In this document: positions 55,625 through 64,000 of the stretch, one piece after another | How the letters are laid out: each line of letters opens with the position of its first letter | Numbering within the stretch: position 1 is the first letter of the stretch | Origin: Sphingomonas_B tabacisoli | GTDB taxonomy: Bacteria > Pseudomonadota > Alphaproteobacteria > Sphingomonadales > Sphingomonadaceae | Reading direction: 5' to 3' | Assembly (NCBI RefSeq): GCF_042678385.1 | Contig: NZ_JBHUDY010000001.1 | Location: 1,302,001-1,366,000, forward strand | Length of the DNA stretch: 64,000 nucleotides | Position numbers and translations under genes: made by a program | The notes under the pieces: model-generated | What the model saw: the letters and a program-made list of their open reading frames with translations, nothing else | What the model was told of the DNA's origin: nothing | Database searches by the model: none

Positions 55625-57831
55625 TGCGTAGATTTCTTCTTCCCGCCCTGCTGCTCGCCGTCGCCAGCCCGGTTGCCGCACAATACTCGCTGAACGTGCG
55701 CGATGCCGACATCCGTGCGTTTATTCAGGACGCGGCGAAGGTGACCGGCCGAACCTTCATTATCGACCAGCGCGTGCAGGGGAAAGTCTCGGTCGTCACG
55801 GACCGGCCTCTCAGTCGCACCGAATATTTCGAGGTGTTCCTGTCGACGTTGCGTGCGAACGGATTGGTTGCGGTGCCGGCGGCGGGCGGCGCGTTCCGCG
55901 TGCAGCCGCTCGAGGGCGCGGCCTCGCAGCCGAGCCGGGTCGGCCGGCCCGGCGCTTCCAATTCGCTGGTGACGGAGATTTTCCGCCTGCGCTCGATCGA
56001 CGCGCCGAGCGCGGTGGAGACCGTGCGACCACTGATCAGTCCGCAGGGTTCGGTGACCGCCAACCGCGCCGGCAATTCGCTGGTGATCGTCGATTTCGGC
56101 GACAATGTCCGCCGAGTCCGCGAGGTGCTGCGGCGCATCGACCAGGACAGCGCCGCGACGACGCTGGTGCCTCTCCGCAACGCCGGCGCGCGCGAAGTCG
56201 CGCAGTCGCTGGCGCAACTCGTGGGAGCCGGTGGGCAGGGGCCTGCGGCCAGCATCGTCGCGATCGACAGCTCCAACTCGATCGTGCTGCGCGGTGATCC
56301 GGGCACGGTGTCGCGGCTAGCGGCGATCGCGCGCGAGATCGACAAGCGCGCCGCGAACGGCACCGAAGTGCGGGTCTATTGGCTGCAGAACGCCGACGCC
56401 GAGTTGCTGCTGCCGGTGCTTCAGCAACTGACCGGCCAGCCCGTGACGCAGCCATCGGCACCGCGCGGGCTGACGCAGGTCAATCCGCGCGGCAGTAGCG
56501 GCACGAGCAGCCGCGTAGGGTCGACCACGGTCACGACCACGCCGCTCGCCAATACGGTCGAGGTCCAGGCTGCGCCTGCTCCGACGCTGAATGGGCAAAG
56601 CATCATCGGCCGCAACTCCGCGATCGTCACGCGCTTCGAAGGTGCGAACGCGATCATCGTCGCGGCCAGCCCCGACACGCAGCGCACCTTGGGCGAAGTG
56701 ATCCGTCAGCTCGACGTGCGCCGCGAGCAGGTGCTGGTTGAAGCGATAATCGTGGAAATATCGGACAACCTCGCCAAGCGGTTGGGGGTGCAGTTCCTCC
56801 TCGGTGGAAAACCGGGTAGCGACATACCGTTCGCCGTCACGAACTATTCGAATGCCGCGCCCAATATCCTGACCATCGCCGGCGCGGTTGGAGCGCGGCA
56901 ACTGAACACAACCACGACGGTCGTGAACGGCTCGACTACCACGACCACCAGCAATAGCGCCGCCGCCGATCAACTCGCGCAGGCGGCGGTGAACTCGATC
57001 CTTGGCGGGACCGGGGGCATCGGCGGGTTCGCGACGACGATCGGCAAGGACGGAATCTTTGGCGCGATCATCAATGCGGTGAAATCGGACAGCACGTCGA
57101 ACATCCTGTCGACGCCGTCGATCGTGACGCTCGACAATCAGGAATCGCGCATCCTTGTCGGGCAGGAAATCCCGATCACGACGGGGCAGGCGCTGTCCAA
57201 CAACTTCGACAATGCCTTCCGCACGGTGCAGCGCGAGAATGTCGGCATCCAATTGCAGGTGCGGCCGCAGATCAACGAAGGCGGCGCGATCAAGCTGCAG
57301 CTCCGGCAGGAAGTGAGCTCGATCGCGGGGCCGGTATCGAACGACAATAGCGAGCTGATCCTCAACAAGCGCGAGATCGAGACGACCGTTACGGTCGATA
57401 ATGGCGAGATCATCGCGCTTGGTGGACTCCTTGATGATAACGAGCGGAGGACGATCGAGAAGATTCCGCTGCTGGGCGACATTCCGGGTTTAGGCGAACT
57501 CTTCAAGTCGCGCTCCAAGTCACGGACAAAGACCAATTTGATGGTCTTCATCCGTCCGACGATCCTGCGATCGGCGGCTGACGCGCGAGCACTCGCCGAG
57601 CGGCGCTATGGCTATGTGCGGCAGGAGCAATTGCTTCAACGGCCCAACCAGGAGCCGAGCATTGACGAGCTGGTGCGGGAATATATGGGCGCCGAGCCGC
57701 CGGTGCCGCCGGTCGACTTGCCCGGCAGCACGCCGCCGGCGCTGCCCCCGCCCAAGGTGATCGTGCCGGAAGTGCATAGCTCCACGACCACGGTGCAGCC
57801 GGTGCCCCCGCCCAGGGAGCGCCGGAAGTGA
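55621..57831 (+). CDS. gspD: Type II secretion system secretin GspD
   Basis: A 736-residue outer-membrane secretin. A signal peptide (MMRRFLLPALLLAVASPVAA) is followed by N0-N3 domains (about 20-420). The secretin domain ends in LLGDIPGLGELFKSRSKSRT. A Pro-rich tail closes the protein. It forms the large pore through which folded enzymes leave the cell. It overlaps gspC and gspE by 4 bp each. Confidence 0.95.
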   Translation: MMRRFLLPALLLAVASPVAAQYSLNVRDADIRAFIQDAAKVTGRTFIIDQRVQGKVSVVTDRPLSRTEYFEVFLSTLRANGLVAVPAAGGAFRVQPLEGAASQPSRVGRPGASNSLVTEIFRLRSIDAPSAVETVRPLISPQGSVTANRAGNSLVIVDFGDNVRRVREVLRRIDQDSAATTLVPLRNAGAREVAQSLAQLVGAGGQGPAASIVAIDSSNSIVLRGDPGTVSRLAAIAREIDKRAANGTEVRVYWLQNADAELLLPVLQQLTGQPVTQPSAPRGLTQVNPRGSSGTSSRVGSTTVTTTPLANTVEVQAAPAPTLNGQSIIGRNSAIVTRFEGANAIIVAASPDTQRTLGEVIRQLDVRREQVLVEAIIVEISDNLAKRLGVQFLLGGKPGSDIPFAVTNYSNAAPNILTIAGAVGARQLNTTTTVVNGSTTTTTSNSAAADQLAQAAVNSILGGTGGIGGFATTIGKDGIFGAIINAVKSDSTSNILSTPSIVTLDNQESRILVGQEIPITTGQALSNNFDNAFRTVQRENVGIQLQVRPQINEGGAIKLQLRQEVSSIAGPVSNDNSELILNKREIETTVTVDNGEIIALGGLLDDNERRTIEKIPLLGDIPGLGELFKSRSKSRTKTNLMVFIRPTILRSAADARALAERRYGYVRQEQLLQRPNQEPSIDELVREYMGAEPPVPPVDLPGSTPPALPPPKVIVPEVHSSTTTVQPVPPPRERRK

Positions 57832-59312
57832 CCGAAGCGCTGGTCGCCGTCCCTTACGCCTTTGCGCGCAAGTTCGGCGTGGTGCTGCTGGAACCGGACG
57901 GCGAGCGCTTCAAGGTGGCGCTGCGCGAAGGCAGCGACCCCCGCGCGCTGCTGGAGGTACGGCGGCATCTGGGCCAGCCGATGACGGTTGAGACGGTCGC
58001 GGCCGATGCCTTCGACAAACTGCTGTCCGACCGTTACGCAATGAACGGCGAAGCAGCGGCCGCGGCGGCGGGATCGCTGGGATTGGGCGACGACCTCGCG
58101 CTGATCGCGGGCGACTTGCCGACCGCCGACGATTTGCTCGATTCCTCGGACGATGCGCCCGCCATCCGGCTGATCAACGGCGTGATCGCGGACGCGGTGC
58201 GGCAAGGCGTGTCGGACATCCATGTCGAGCCGTACGAGACCGGGCTGATCGTGCGGATGCGGATCGACGGCGTGCTGCGCGAGACGCTGCGCATGCCGGC
58301 GCATGTCGCGCCGGTGCTGGTCAGCCGCATCAAGGTGATGGCGCGCCTCGACATCGCCGAGCGGAGGGTACCGCAGGACGGCCGCATTTCGCTGATGCTG
58401 GGCGGAAAATTGCTGGATGTGCGCGTCTCGACTTTGCCGAGCCGGGCGGGCGAGCGGGTGGTGCTGCGCATCCTCGACAAGGAGAATGCCGGGCTCGACC
58501 TCGCCCAGCTTGGCCTGTCGGCGGTGGCCGAGAGCGTGCTGCACGACGCGCTGACCGAGCCCAACGGCATCATCCTCGTCACCGGCCCGACCGGATCGGG
58601 CAAGACGACGACTCTCTATTCCAGTCTCCGGCTGCTGAACGACGGCAGCCGCAACATCCTGACCGTCGAGGACCCGGTCGAATATGCGATCGAAGGCGTG
58701 GGCCAGACCCAGGTCAATCCGAAGGTGGGCCTGACTTTTGCGGCCGGCCTGCGCGCGATCCTGCGCCAGGACCCGGACGTCGTGATGGTCGGCGAAATCC
58801 GCGATCGCGAGACGGCCGAGATCGCCGTGCAGGCATCGCTGACCGGCCATCTGGTGCTTTCGACCGTCCACACCAATGACGCGATCGGCGCGATCACGCG
58901 CATGCGCGACATGAAGGTCGAGCCGTTCCTGCTTTCTTCGACCCTGCGCGCCGTGATCGCGCAGCGGCTGGTGCGGCGGCTGTGTCCGGACTGCCGCAGG
59001 GCCGAGCCGGCGAGCGAACAGGTCGCGGCGCTGATCGGGGTGAAGTCGGGGACGACGGTTTACGAACCGGTGGGTTGCGATGCCTGCGGGCAGACCGGAT
59101 TCCGCGGTCGGGTCGGCGTGTTCGAAGCAGTGAGGATCGACGACACGATCCGTGGGCTGATCAACCAGAATGCGGATGAAGCGGCGATCGCGCGACATGC
59201 TTTTGCTAAGGCGCCGAACCTTGCGGCATCGGCGCGGGCGCTGGTGGCGGACGGGGTGACGACGCCCGAGGAGGCGGTGCGGATTACGCGGCGGGAGCAG
59301 GGGGATGCTTGA
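57828..59312 (+). CDS. gspE: Type II secretion ATPase GspE
   Basis: A 494-residue ATPase. Walker A is GPTGSGKTT, the Asp-box and Walker B appear in DPDVVMVGEIRDRETAEIA and the His box in STVHTND. A four-cysteine zinc region (CPDC and CDACG) lies near residue 390. It powers pseudopilus assembly at the inner membrane. After it, a 230-bp repeat-containing gap breaks the otherwise overlapping operon. Confidence 0.95.
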   Translation: MTEALVAVPYAFARKFGVVLLEPDGERFKVALREGSDPRALLEVRRHLGQPMTVETVAADAFDKLLSDRYAMNGEAAAAAAGSLGLGDDLALIAGDLPTADDLLDSSDDAPAIRLINGVIADAVRQGVSDIHVEPYETGLIVRMRIDGVLRETLRMPAHVAPVLVSRIKVMARLDIAERRVPQDGRISLMLGGKLLDVRVSTLPSRAGERVVLRILDKENAGLDLAQLGLSAVAESVLHDALTEPNGIILVTGPTGSGKTTTLYSSLRLLNDGSRNILTVEDPVEYAIEGVGQTQVNPKVGLTFAAGLRAILRQDPDVVMVGEIRDRETAEIAVQASLTGHLVLSTVHTNDAIGAITRMRDMKVEPFLLSSTLRAVIAQRLVRRLCPDCRRAEPASEQVAALIGVKSGTTVYEPVGCDACGQTGFRGRVGVFEAVRIDDTIRGLINQNADEAAIARHAFAKAPNLAASARALVADGVTTPEEAVRITRREQGDA

Positions 59313-59322
59313 AGCCATCTAC

Positions 59323-59532
59323 AACCCTCTCCCCATCGGGGAGTTTCGTATTGGAGCCGGGCCGGATCGTGCCCCGCACGATCCTGAAACATGCGGGGGG
59401 CATGTTTCACCCGGATCCAATACGAAACTGGTGTCCGAGCGCAGCGAAGCCGGGAGAGGGGCCGAGTCCCGCTCTCAGCCCCTCTCCCTGCGCGCTTCGC
59501 GCGCTGTCCCTCTCCCCAGTGGGGAGAGGGTT
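59323..59532. repeat. Composite palindromic element between gspE and gspF
   Basis: The element is bounded by AACCCTCTCCCC (59323-59334) and its complement (59521-59532). Inside, GTTTCGTATTGGA (59343-59355) pairs with 59416-59428, and TGAAACATGC (59385-59394) with 59400-59409. The nested symmetry looks like a miniature mobile element. It is non-coding and is transcribed with the operon. Confidence 0.75.
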
Positions 59533-59542
59533 GGGGTGGACC

Positions 59543-60813
59543 ATGCCTGACTTCGATTATCTCGCGATCGACACGCGGGGCGGGGAGCGGCGCGGGTCGG
59601 TCGTCGCGCAGTCGATAGAGGATGCGCGCGCCACGCTCGACCGGCGGCGGCTGTATGTCGTGCGGATCGAGCCGGGATCGGGGGCGCCCAGGCCGAAGGC
59701 GCCGCTGCTGTCCTTTTCCCGCCGCAGGCTGACCGCGAAGGAGCTGACGTTGTTCACGCGCCAGATCGCGACATTGGTGCAGGTCAGTCCGCTCGAGGAA
59801 ACGCTGCGCACGATCTCGCGCCAGACCGAAAAGCCGCATGTCCGCGCGATCACGTCTGCGGTGCATGCCGGCGTGCTGGAAGGCCGCCGCATGTCCGCGC
59901 GATCACGTCTGCGGTGCATGCCGGCGTGCTGGAAGGCCGCCGCATGTCCGAAGCGATGGCGCGCGAGCCGAAGAGCTTTCCGCCGCTCTATCGCGCGATG
60001 GTGAGCGCGGGCGAAAGCTCGGGCACGCTGCCGACCATCCTGGAGCGGCTGGCCGACCTGATGGAGCGCCAGGCGCAGGTGCGGTCCAAGGTGATGACCG
60101 CGATGGCCTATCCGGCGGTGCTGGCGCTGGTCGCTTTGTTCGTCGTCACCGCGCTGATGATGTTCGTCGTGCCGAAGGTGGTCGAGCAATTCGAGAATGT
60201 CGGCCAGCAATTGCCGCTGTTGACCCGCATTGTGATCGGCGTGTCAAGCCTGCTGGTCCATTGGTGGTGGGCGATGCTGCTGGTCGCGGGCGTGGCGGGC
60301 GTGATTTTCTGGCGGGCGCTGCAGGACGCGAGCGTTCGCCTGCGCTTCGATGCCTGGCTGCTGAAGCTGCCGCTGATCGGCCGGCTGACCCGCGATCTGC
60401 ACGCGGCGCGGATGGCGCGGACGCTGGCGACGATGGTCTCGTCGCGGCTGCCGCTGCTCGAAGGCCTGGCGCTGACGACGGGCACGATCCACAACCGCGC
60501 GCTGCGGGCGGCTTCGGAAGAGATCGTCGAAGCGATCCGTGGCGGCGGCAGCCTGTCCGCGGCGCTGCGACGGGCGGGCGTGTTTCCGCCTTTGCTCGTC
60601 TATCTGGCGGCGAGCGGCGAGGCGTCCGGCCGGCTCGACACGATGCTGGAGCGCGCGGCCGATTATCTGGAACGCGAGTTCGACAGCTTCACCGCCGCCG
60701 CGCTGTCGCTGCTGGAGCCGGCGATCATCGTCCTGATGGGCGGCCTGGTCGCGACGATCGTGCTATCCATTCTTCTTCCCATTCTTCAGCTCGAAACACT
60801 GGCAGGCGCGTGA
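59543..60813 (+). pseudogene. gspF: gspF, frameshifted by a 53-bp tandem duplication
   Basis: The protein starts MPDFDYLAIDTRGGERRGSV at the ATG at 59543 and matches GspF up to HVRAITSAVHAGVLEGRRM. There the DNA repeats: 59838-59890 is copied exactly at 59891-59943. Since 53 is not a multiple of 3, the first frame then stops at 60004, while the rest of GspF continues in another frame to 60813 (from about MSEAMAREPKSF at 59944). Removing one copy gives a normal 405-residue GspF with its membrane segments. Two separate polypeptides, reversal by slippage, or an assembly error are the alternatives. GspF is an essential inner-membrane platform protein. Confidence 0.85.
59838..59943. repeat. Perfect 53-bp tandem duplication inside gspF
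   Basis: The unit beginning ATGTCCGCGCGATCACG occurs at 59838-59890 and again, identical, at 59891-59943. A third partial start (ATGTCCG) follows at 59944, the normal sequence. Replication slippage between short ATGTCCG direct repeats explains it. Confidence 0.95.
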
Positions 60814-61322
60814 TGTTTTCCTTTTCTCGTCATTCCCGCGAAAGCGGGGACCCACCTTCTTCTTCCGCCGCTGAAAGGCAGGTGGATTCCCGCTTTCGCG
60901 GGAATGACAGAGAAGAGGGCTTTACCCTGGTCGAGCTGATGGTGGTGATCGTCATTCTGGGGCTGCTGGCGACGATCGTTGCGATCAACGTGCTGCCGGC
61001 TTTGGGCAAGGGCAACACGACCAAGGCCAAGGCGGATATCGCGACGATCGAGCAGGCGCTGGAAATGTACCGGCTCGACAACCTCACCTACCCGTCGACG
61101 ACGGAAGGATTGCAGGCGCTGGTCGCGCCGCCGCCGGGGGCCGCCCAGCCGCAACGCTACCGCCAGGGCGGCTATATCAAGCGACTGCCGAACGATCCCT
61201 GGGGGCACGCGTACCGCTATGTCTATCCGGGTCAGCACGGCGCGTTCGACGTGTTCAGCTATGGCGCCGACGACAAGGAAGGCGGCGAGGGCGAGAATGC
61301 CGATATCGGCAACTGGCAATAG
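60813..61322 (+). CDS. gspG: Type II secretion major pseudopilin GspG
   Basis: A 169-residue pseudopilin. The prepilin cleavage site is EEG/FTLVELMVV, and the mature part ends in the GspG calcium-loop region KRLPNDPWGHAYRYV. The leader before cleavage is 37 residues, far longer than the usual 6-13, because a palindromic repeat encodes most of it (HSRESGDP...DSRFRGNDR). A GTG at 60882 would give a 13-residue leader. The ATG overlaps the gspF stop. Confidence 0.9.
   Translation: MFSFSRHSRESGDPPSSSAAERQVDSRFRGNDREEGFTLVELMVVIVILGLLATIVAINVLPALGKGNTTKAKADIATIEQALEMYRLDNLTYPSTTEGLQALVAPPPGAAQPQRYRQGGYIKRLPNDPWGHAYRYVYPGQHGAFDVFSYGADDKEGGEGENADIGNWQ
60829..60908. repeat. Palindromic repeat inserted in the gspG leader
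   Basis: Two perfect 20-bp inverted arms (60829-60848 and 60889-60908), of the type GTCATTCCCGCGAAAGCGGG, flank a spacer of 40 bp. This is a dispersed intergenic repeat in many sphingomonads. Here it lies in frame in coding DNA. Confidence 0.85.
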
Positions 61323-61758
61323 CGAGCGGGGATTCACTCTCGTCGAGCTGATGATCGTGCTTGCGATTATCGGGCTGGTTACGGCCGGCGTGATGATCGC
61401 GATGCCGGACCCGCGCGGGCGGCTGTCCGACGAAGCGGACCGGTTCGCGGCGCGGACGGTTGCGGCGCGCGACCTCGCGATTCTTGAAGGGCGGCCGGTC
61501 GCGGTGCGGGTGACGGCGCAGGGCTATGCGTTCGACCGGCGGCAGGACGGCAACTGGGCGCCGTTGCCGGATCAGTCCTTCCGGTCGCGGCCGTGGAGCA
61601 GGGGGACGGCGGCGCTGGTGGGGCAGGGCGGCACAATCCGTACCGCGTTCGACGCGACCGGCCAGCCGAGCGCGCCCACGACCATCGTGCTGACGCGCGA
61701 GAGCGAGCAGGTGCGGGTCGCAATCGCCGCCGATGGAGGCGTGCGTGTCGGGTCGTAG
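61297..61758 (+). CDS. gspH: Type II secretion minor pseudopilin GspH
   Basis: A 153-residue pseudopilin from the ATG at 61297, which lies inside the end of gspG (26-bp overlap). The cleavage motif is SERG/FTLVELMIVLAI. The rest is a GspH-type globular domain. It is part of the pseudopilus tip. Its end overlaps gspI. Confidence 0.88.
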   Translation: MPISATGNSERGFTLVELMIVLAIIGLVTAGVMIAMPDPRGRLSDEADRFAARTVAARDLAILEGRPVAVRVTAQGYAFDRRQDGNWAPLPDQSFRSRPWSRGTAALVGQGGTIRTAFDATGQPSAPTTIVLTRESEQVRVAIAADGGVRVGS

Positions 61759-62104
61759 GGCGAACGGGTTTACCCTTCTCGAGATGCTGGTCGCGCTGGC
61801 GGTGTTCAGCCTGGCGGCGCTGGCGCTGCTGCGGCTGGAAGGCGCGACGGTGCGGCAGACGGGCGAACTGGATGAACGGATGATCGCTCAGCTCGTCGCG
61901 CGCAATCTGGCGGTGGAGACGCTGACCGATCCCGCGCCGCCGCCGATCGGCGCAAATGCGGGCGAGACGGTGAATGGCGGGCGGCGCTGGCGCTGGTCGC
62001 GCGTGACCAGCCGGACGCCGGATCAGCGGCTGGTGCGGGTGGATATCAGCGTCGCGACGGCGCGCGCGCCGGCGGTGCTGACGATCGTGAGGCCGGCCAC
62101 GTGA
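61733..62104 (+). CDS. gspI: Type II secretion minor pseudopilin GspI
   Basis: A 123-residue pseudopilin. The cleavage motif is ANG/FTLLEMLVALAVF, and the length fits GspI. The Glu at position 5 of the mature protein is present. It forms the tip complex with GspJ and GspK. It overlaps gspH by 26 bp and gspJ by 4 bp. Confidence 0.88.
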   Translation: MEACVSGRRANGFTLLEMLVALAVFSLAALALLRLEGATVRQTGELDERMIAQLVARNLAVETLTDPAPPPIGANAGETVNGGRRWRWSRVTSRTPDQRLVRVDISVATARAPAVLTIVRPAT

Positions 62105-62673
62105 AGCGCAACGGATTTACTCTCGTAGAGATGATGGTCGCGCTGCTAATTTTCGGCATGATCGCGGCGGCGGGGGTGGGGCTGCTGCGCATCAGCGTGG
62201 ATGCGCAGGCGGCAACGAAGACGCGGCTGGATGCGCTGGCCGGTGAGCGGCGGGTGGAGGCGCTGATCGCCTCCGATGCGGCGCAGGCGGTGCCGCGCGT
62301 CACCCGCAACGCGGCAGGCGACCGGGTGCAGGCGTTCGAGGGCGCGGCGGGCGGGTTCACGCTGGTGCGCGCCGGGGTCGATCCGCTCGACGATTCCGCG
62401 CGGCCGGCGCTGCAGAAGGTCGGCTATGCAGTGGAGGAGGGGCGGCTGGTGCGGCGCACCTGGCCGATGCTCGACGGGGCAGAGCCCAATGCGCCGGCGG
62501 TGCTGGTCGATCGCGTGGCGTCGGTCACGCTCCGCTATCGGTCGAAGGACGGCTGGCGCGAGGTTTGGGACCCGATCCGGCCCGACCTGCTGCCGCGCGC
62601 GATCGAGATGATCGTGACGCCGATGAAGGGCGTGCAGATGCGCTACCTGTTTCTGGTGGGGGCGGGCGTATGA
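62101..62673 (+). CDS. gspJ: Type II secretion minor pseudopilin GspJ
   Basis: A 190-residue pseudopilin starting at a GTG at 62101. The cleavage motif is KRNG/FTLVEMMVALLIF. The C-terminal globular domain matches GspJ in length and in the DGWREVWDPIRPDLLP segment. The start overlaps the gspI stop. Confidence 0.88.
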   Translation: MKRNGFTLVEMMVALLIFGMIAAAGVGLLRISVDAQAATKTRLDALAGERRVEALIASDAAQAVPRVTRNAAGDRVQAFEGAAGGFTLVRAGVDPLDDSARPALQKVGYAVEEGRLVRRTWPMLDGAEPNAPAVLVDRVASVTLRYRSKDGWREVWDPIRPDLLPRAIEMIVTPMKGVQMRYLFLVGAGV

Positions 62674-63641
62674 GGCCGGGTGAGCGCGGCGCGGCGCTGC
62701 TGACAGTGCTGATGCTCGTCTCGGTGATGGCGGTGCTGTCCGCTTCGGCGCTGGAGCGGCTGCGGCTGTCGACGCGGGTGGCGGCGAACGCGGGCGCGAT
62801 CGATCAGGCGCGGGCCTTCGCGCTCGCCGCCGAGCAGATCGCGGCGAACCGGATCAATGCGCTGGTCGAGGCCGATCCGGTGCGGACGCCGACCGGCTGG
62901 GCTGGGCGGGAGACGGCCTTGCCGCTACCGGGCGGAATCGCCAGCGCGGTCGTGCAGGACGGCGGCAATTGCTTCAACCTCAACAGCGTCGTCGGCGGGC
63001 AGGCGGCGGGGCCGCTGATGGCGCGGCCGGTGGGGATCGCCCAGTTCGTGGCGCTGATGCAGATTCTGGGCATCGGCGAGGGCGAGGCGCGGCATGTCGC
63101 GGTATCGCTGTCGGACTGGATCGACAGCGATAACCTTATGCAGCCGGAGGGGGCGGAGGATGCGGCCTATGCGGGCCGCGAGACGCCCTACAGGACGCCG
63201 AACACCTTGATTGCCGATCCGAGCGAGCTGCGCGCGGTTGCGGGCGTGACGCCGGAGATTTACCGGAAGATCCGGCCGTGGGTGTGCGCCTTGCCTGTGA
63301 CCGAGCTTTCGCCGATCAACGTCAACACTCTCACGCCGGAACAGGCTCCGCTGATCTCCATGCTTGCGCCCACGATCGTTTCGCCTGCCCGAGCGCGCGC
63401 GCTGCTCGCCGCGCGTCCGGTTGCCGGCTGGGAGGGGGCTTATCAGTTTTGGCAGAACTTCAGCGCGCAGGGTCAGGTCGTTCCGGCCGAGGCGCAGGCG
63501 CAGGTGGGCGTCCGCACGCGCTGGTTCGCGCTGAAGCTGAAGGTGCGGCTGGGTGACAGCGACGTCGACGAGACCGCGCTGATCGACGCGACGGTGCCGC
63601 CGGCGCGGTTGGTGCGGCGGAGCTGGGGGGAGACGCTGTGA
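62670..63641 (+). CDS. gspK: Type II secretion minor pseudopilin GspK
   Basis: A 323-residue protein. The leader is MRPGERG/AALLTVLMLVSV and lacks the Glu at +5, as is typical for GspK, which caps the pseudopilus tip. The large alpha domain contains DWIDSDNLMQPEGAEDAAYA. It starts at the ATG at 62670, overlapping gspJ by 4 bp. Confidence 0.9.
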   Translation: MRPGERGAALLTVLMLVSVMAVLSASALERLRLSTRVAANAGAIDQARAFALAAEQIAANRINALVEADPVRTPTGWAGRETALPLPGGIASAVVQDGGNCFNLNSVVGGQAAGPLMARPVGIAQFVALMQILGIGEGEARHVAVSLSDWIDSDNLMQPEGAEDAAYAGRETPYRTPNTLIADPSELRAVAGVTPEIYRKIRPWVCALPVTELSPINVNTLTPEQAPLISMLAPTIVSPARARALLAARPVAGWEGAYQFWQNFSAQGQVVPAEAQAQVGVRTRWFALKLKVRLGDSDVDETALIDATVPPARLVRRSWGETL

Positions 63642-64000
63642 GCACGCTCGTCCTCTTCATCGCGCCGGACGACCGGCTGGCGGGCTGGTGGATTGTCGAG
63701 GATGGCGCGGTCGTCGGCCGTGGCGATGCGGATGACGTGTTGCCGGATGCGTTGCCGGAGCGGGTGGTCGCGGTCGCGCCGGCGGAGGCGATGACGATCC
63801 ATGTCGCGGAGCTGGGCGCGCTCGCCCCGCAGCAAGCGGTTGCGGCGGCGCGGCTCCTGGTGGCGGAGACCAGCGTCGTGCCGGTCGAGACGCAACATGT
63901 CGCGGTGGGCGCCGCGGACGGCAAGGATCGCACGGTGGCGGTGATCGGCAACGGGCGGATGTCGGCCTGGTTGGAGTCGCTGCAGGCGCGCGGGATCGAT
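63638..64000 (+). CDS. gspL: Type II secretion protein GspL (N-terminal part)
   Basis: An open frame from a GTG at 63638 to the end of the window (121 residues), starting MSTLVLFIAPDDRLAGWWIV. The position after gspK and the actin-like cytoplasmic N-domain of GspL support the call. GspL recruits the GspE ATPase to the membrane. The rest lies outside. Confidence 0.8.
   Translation, partial: MSTLVLFIAPDDRLAGWWIVEDGAVVGRGDADDVLPDALPERVVAVAPAEAMTIHVAELGALAPQQAVAAARLLVAETSVVPVETQHVAVGAADGKDRTVAVIGNGRMSAWLESLQARGID

Noticed and set aside
57636..59318. Long minus-strand frame opposite gspE
   Set aside because: Antisense shadow of a strongly supported ATPase gene.
59838..61322. Plus-strand frame running through the gspF duplication to the end of gspG
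   Set aside because: It is only in frame with GspG at its end; the first part is an off-frame reading of gspF created by the 53-bp duplication.

Overview
The window looks like a chromosomal segment from a GC-rich alphaproteobacterium of the order Sphingomonadales. The pointers are the S10/spc ribosomal proteins, a single-cysteine DksA, RcdA (DUF1465), YdcH-type DUF465 proteins, an RpoH of alphaproteobacterial type, and short palindromic intergenic repeats of the kind common in sphingomonads. No rRNA, tRNA, CRISPR array or intact transposase gene was found.

Bases 1-17661 are an accessory catabolic region. After the tail of an indolepyruvate:ferredoxin oxidoreductase-like gene it encodes a FAS1/MaoC-type dehydratase, a TauD-type 2-oxoglutarate dioxygenase, two SDR oxidoreductases, a KstD-like flavoprotein, a Rieske ferredoxin, a crotonase, a HyuB/HyuA pair, a Rieske ring-hydroxylating oxygenase alpha subunit, a tandem two-domain class III CoA-transferase, and AraC and TetR regulators. 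Together they suggest CoA-dependent breakdown of a cyclic (aromatic or steroid/terpenoid-like) carboxylic acid; the substrate cannot be read from sequence. The TetR gene runs at its 3' end into an antisense relic of an ArdC-type antirestriction gene, a recombination scar at the border with conserved chromosome.

Bases 18169-29691 are housekeeping: DUF423, a Kef-type antiporter, a NifU-like protein, CvpA and RadA on the minus strand; a small SANT-like protein; SurE-SerS; a host-attachment protein; DksA; PilZ; two YdcH proteins (one only 51 residues); RcdA; a nitronate monooxygenase; an Rrf2 regulator; and a 52-residue hypothetical protein.

Bases 29916-48978 carry the str, S10 and spc ribosomal operons (rpsL, rpsG, fusA, tuf, rpsJ, then rplC to rpmD, rplO, secY, adk). 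Three features are unusual. A spacer with an intrinsic terminator separates rpsJ and rplC. The normally contiguous rpmD-rplO junction is opened by about 2.5 kb holding a terminator, a membrane-anchored DUF559 nuclease-fold protein and a GNAT/DUF1778 toxin-antitoxin pair. The cluster stops after adk, without rpsM-rpsK-rpoA-rplQ. Ribosomal protein S12 has Arg at position 88, a change linked to streptomycin resistance elsewhere.

Bases 48987-54673 hold an exported SRPBCC protein, glutamate dehydrogenase, an HVA1 (DUF2945) protein, a small membrane protein, RpoH, RluD, a JAMM protease-like protein and a prolyl-4-hydroxylase-like oxygenase. Bases 54788-64000 are a type II secretion operon, gspC to gspL, cut by the window end. 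In it gspF is frameshifted by a 53-bp tandem duplication, gspG carries a palindromic repeat inside its prepilin leader, and another repeat element separates gspE and gspF.
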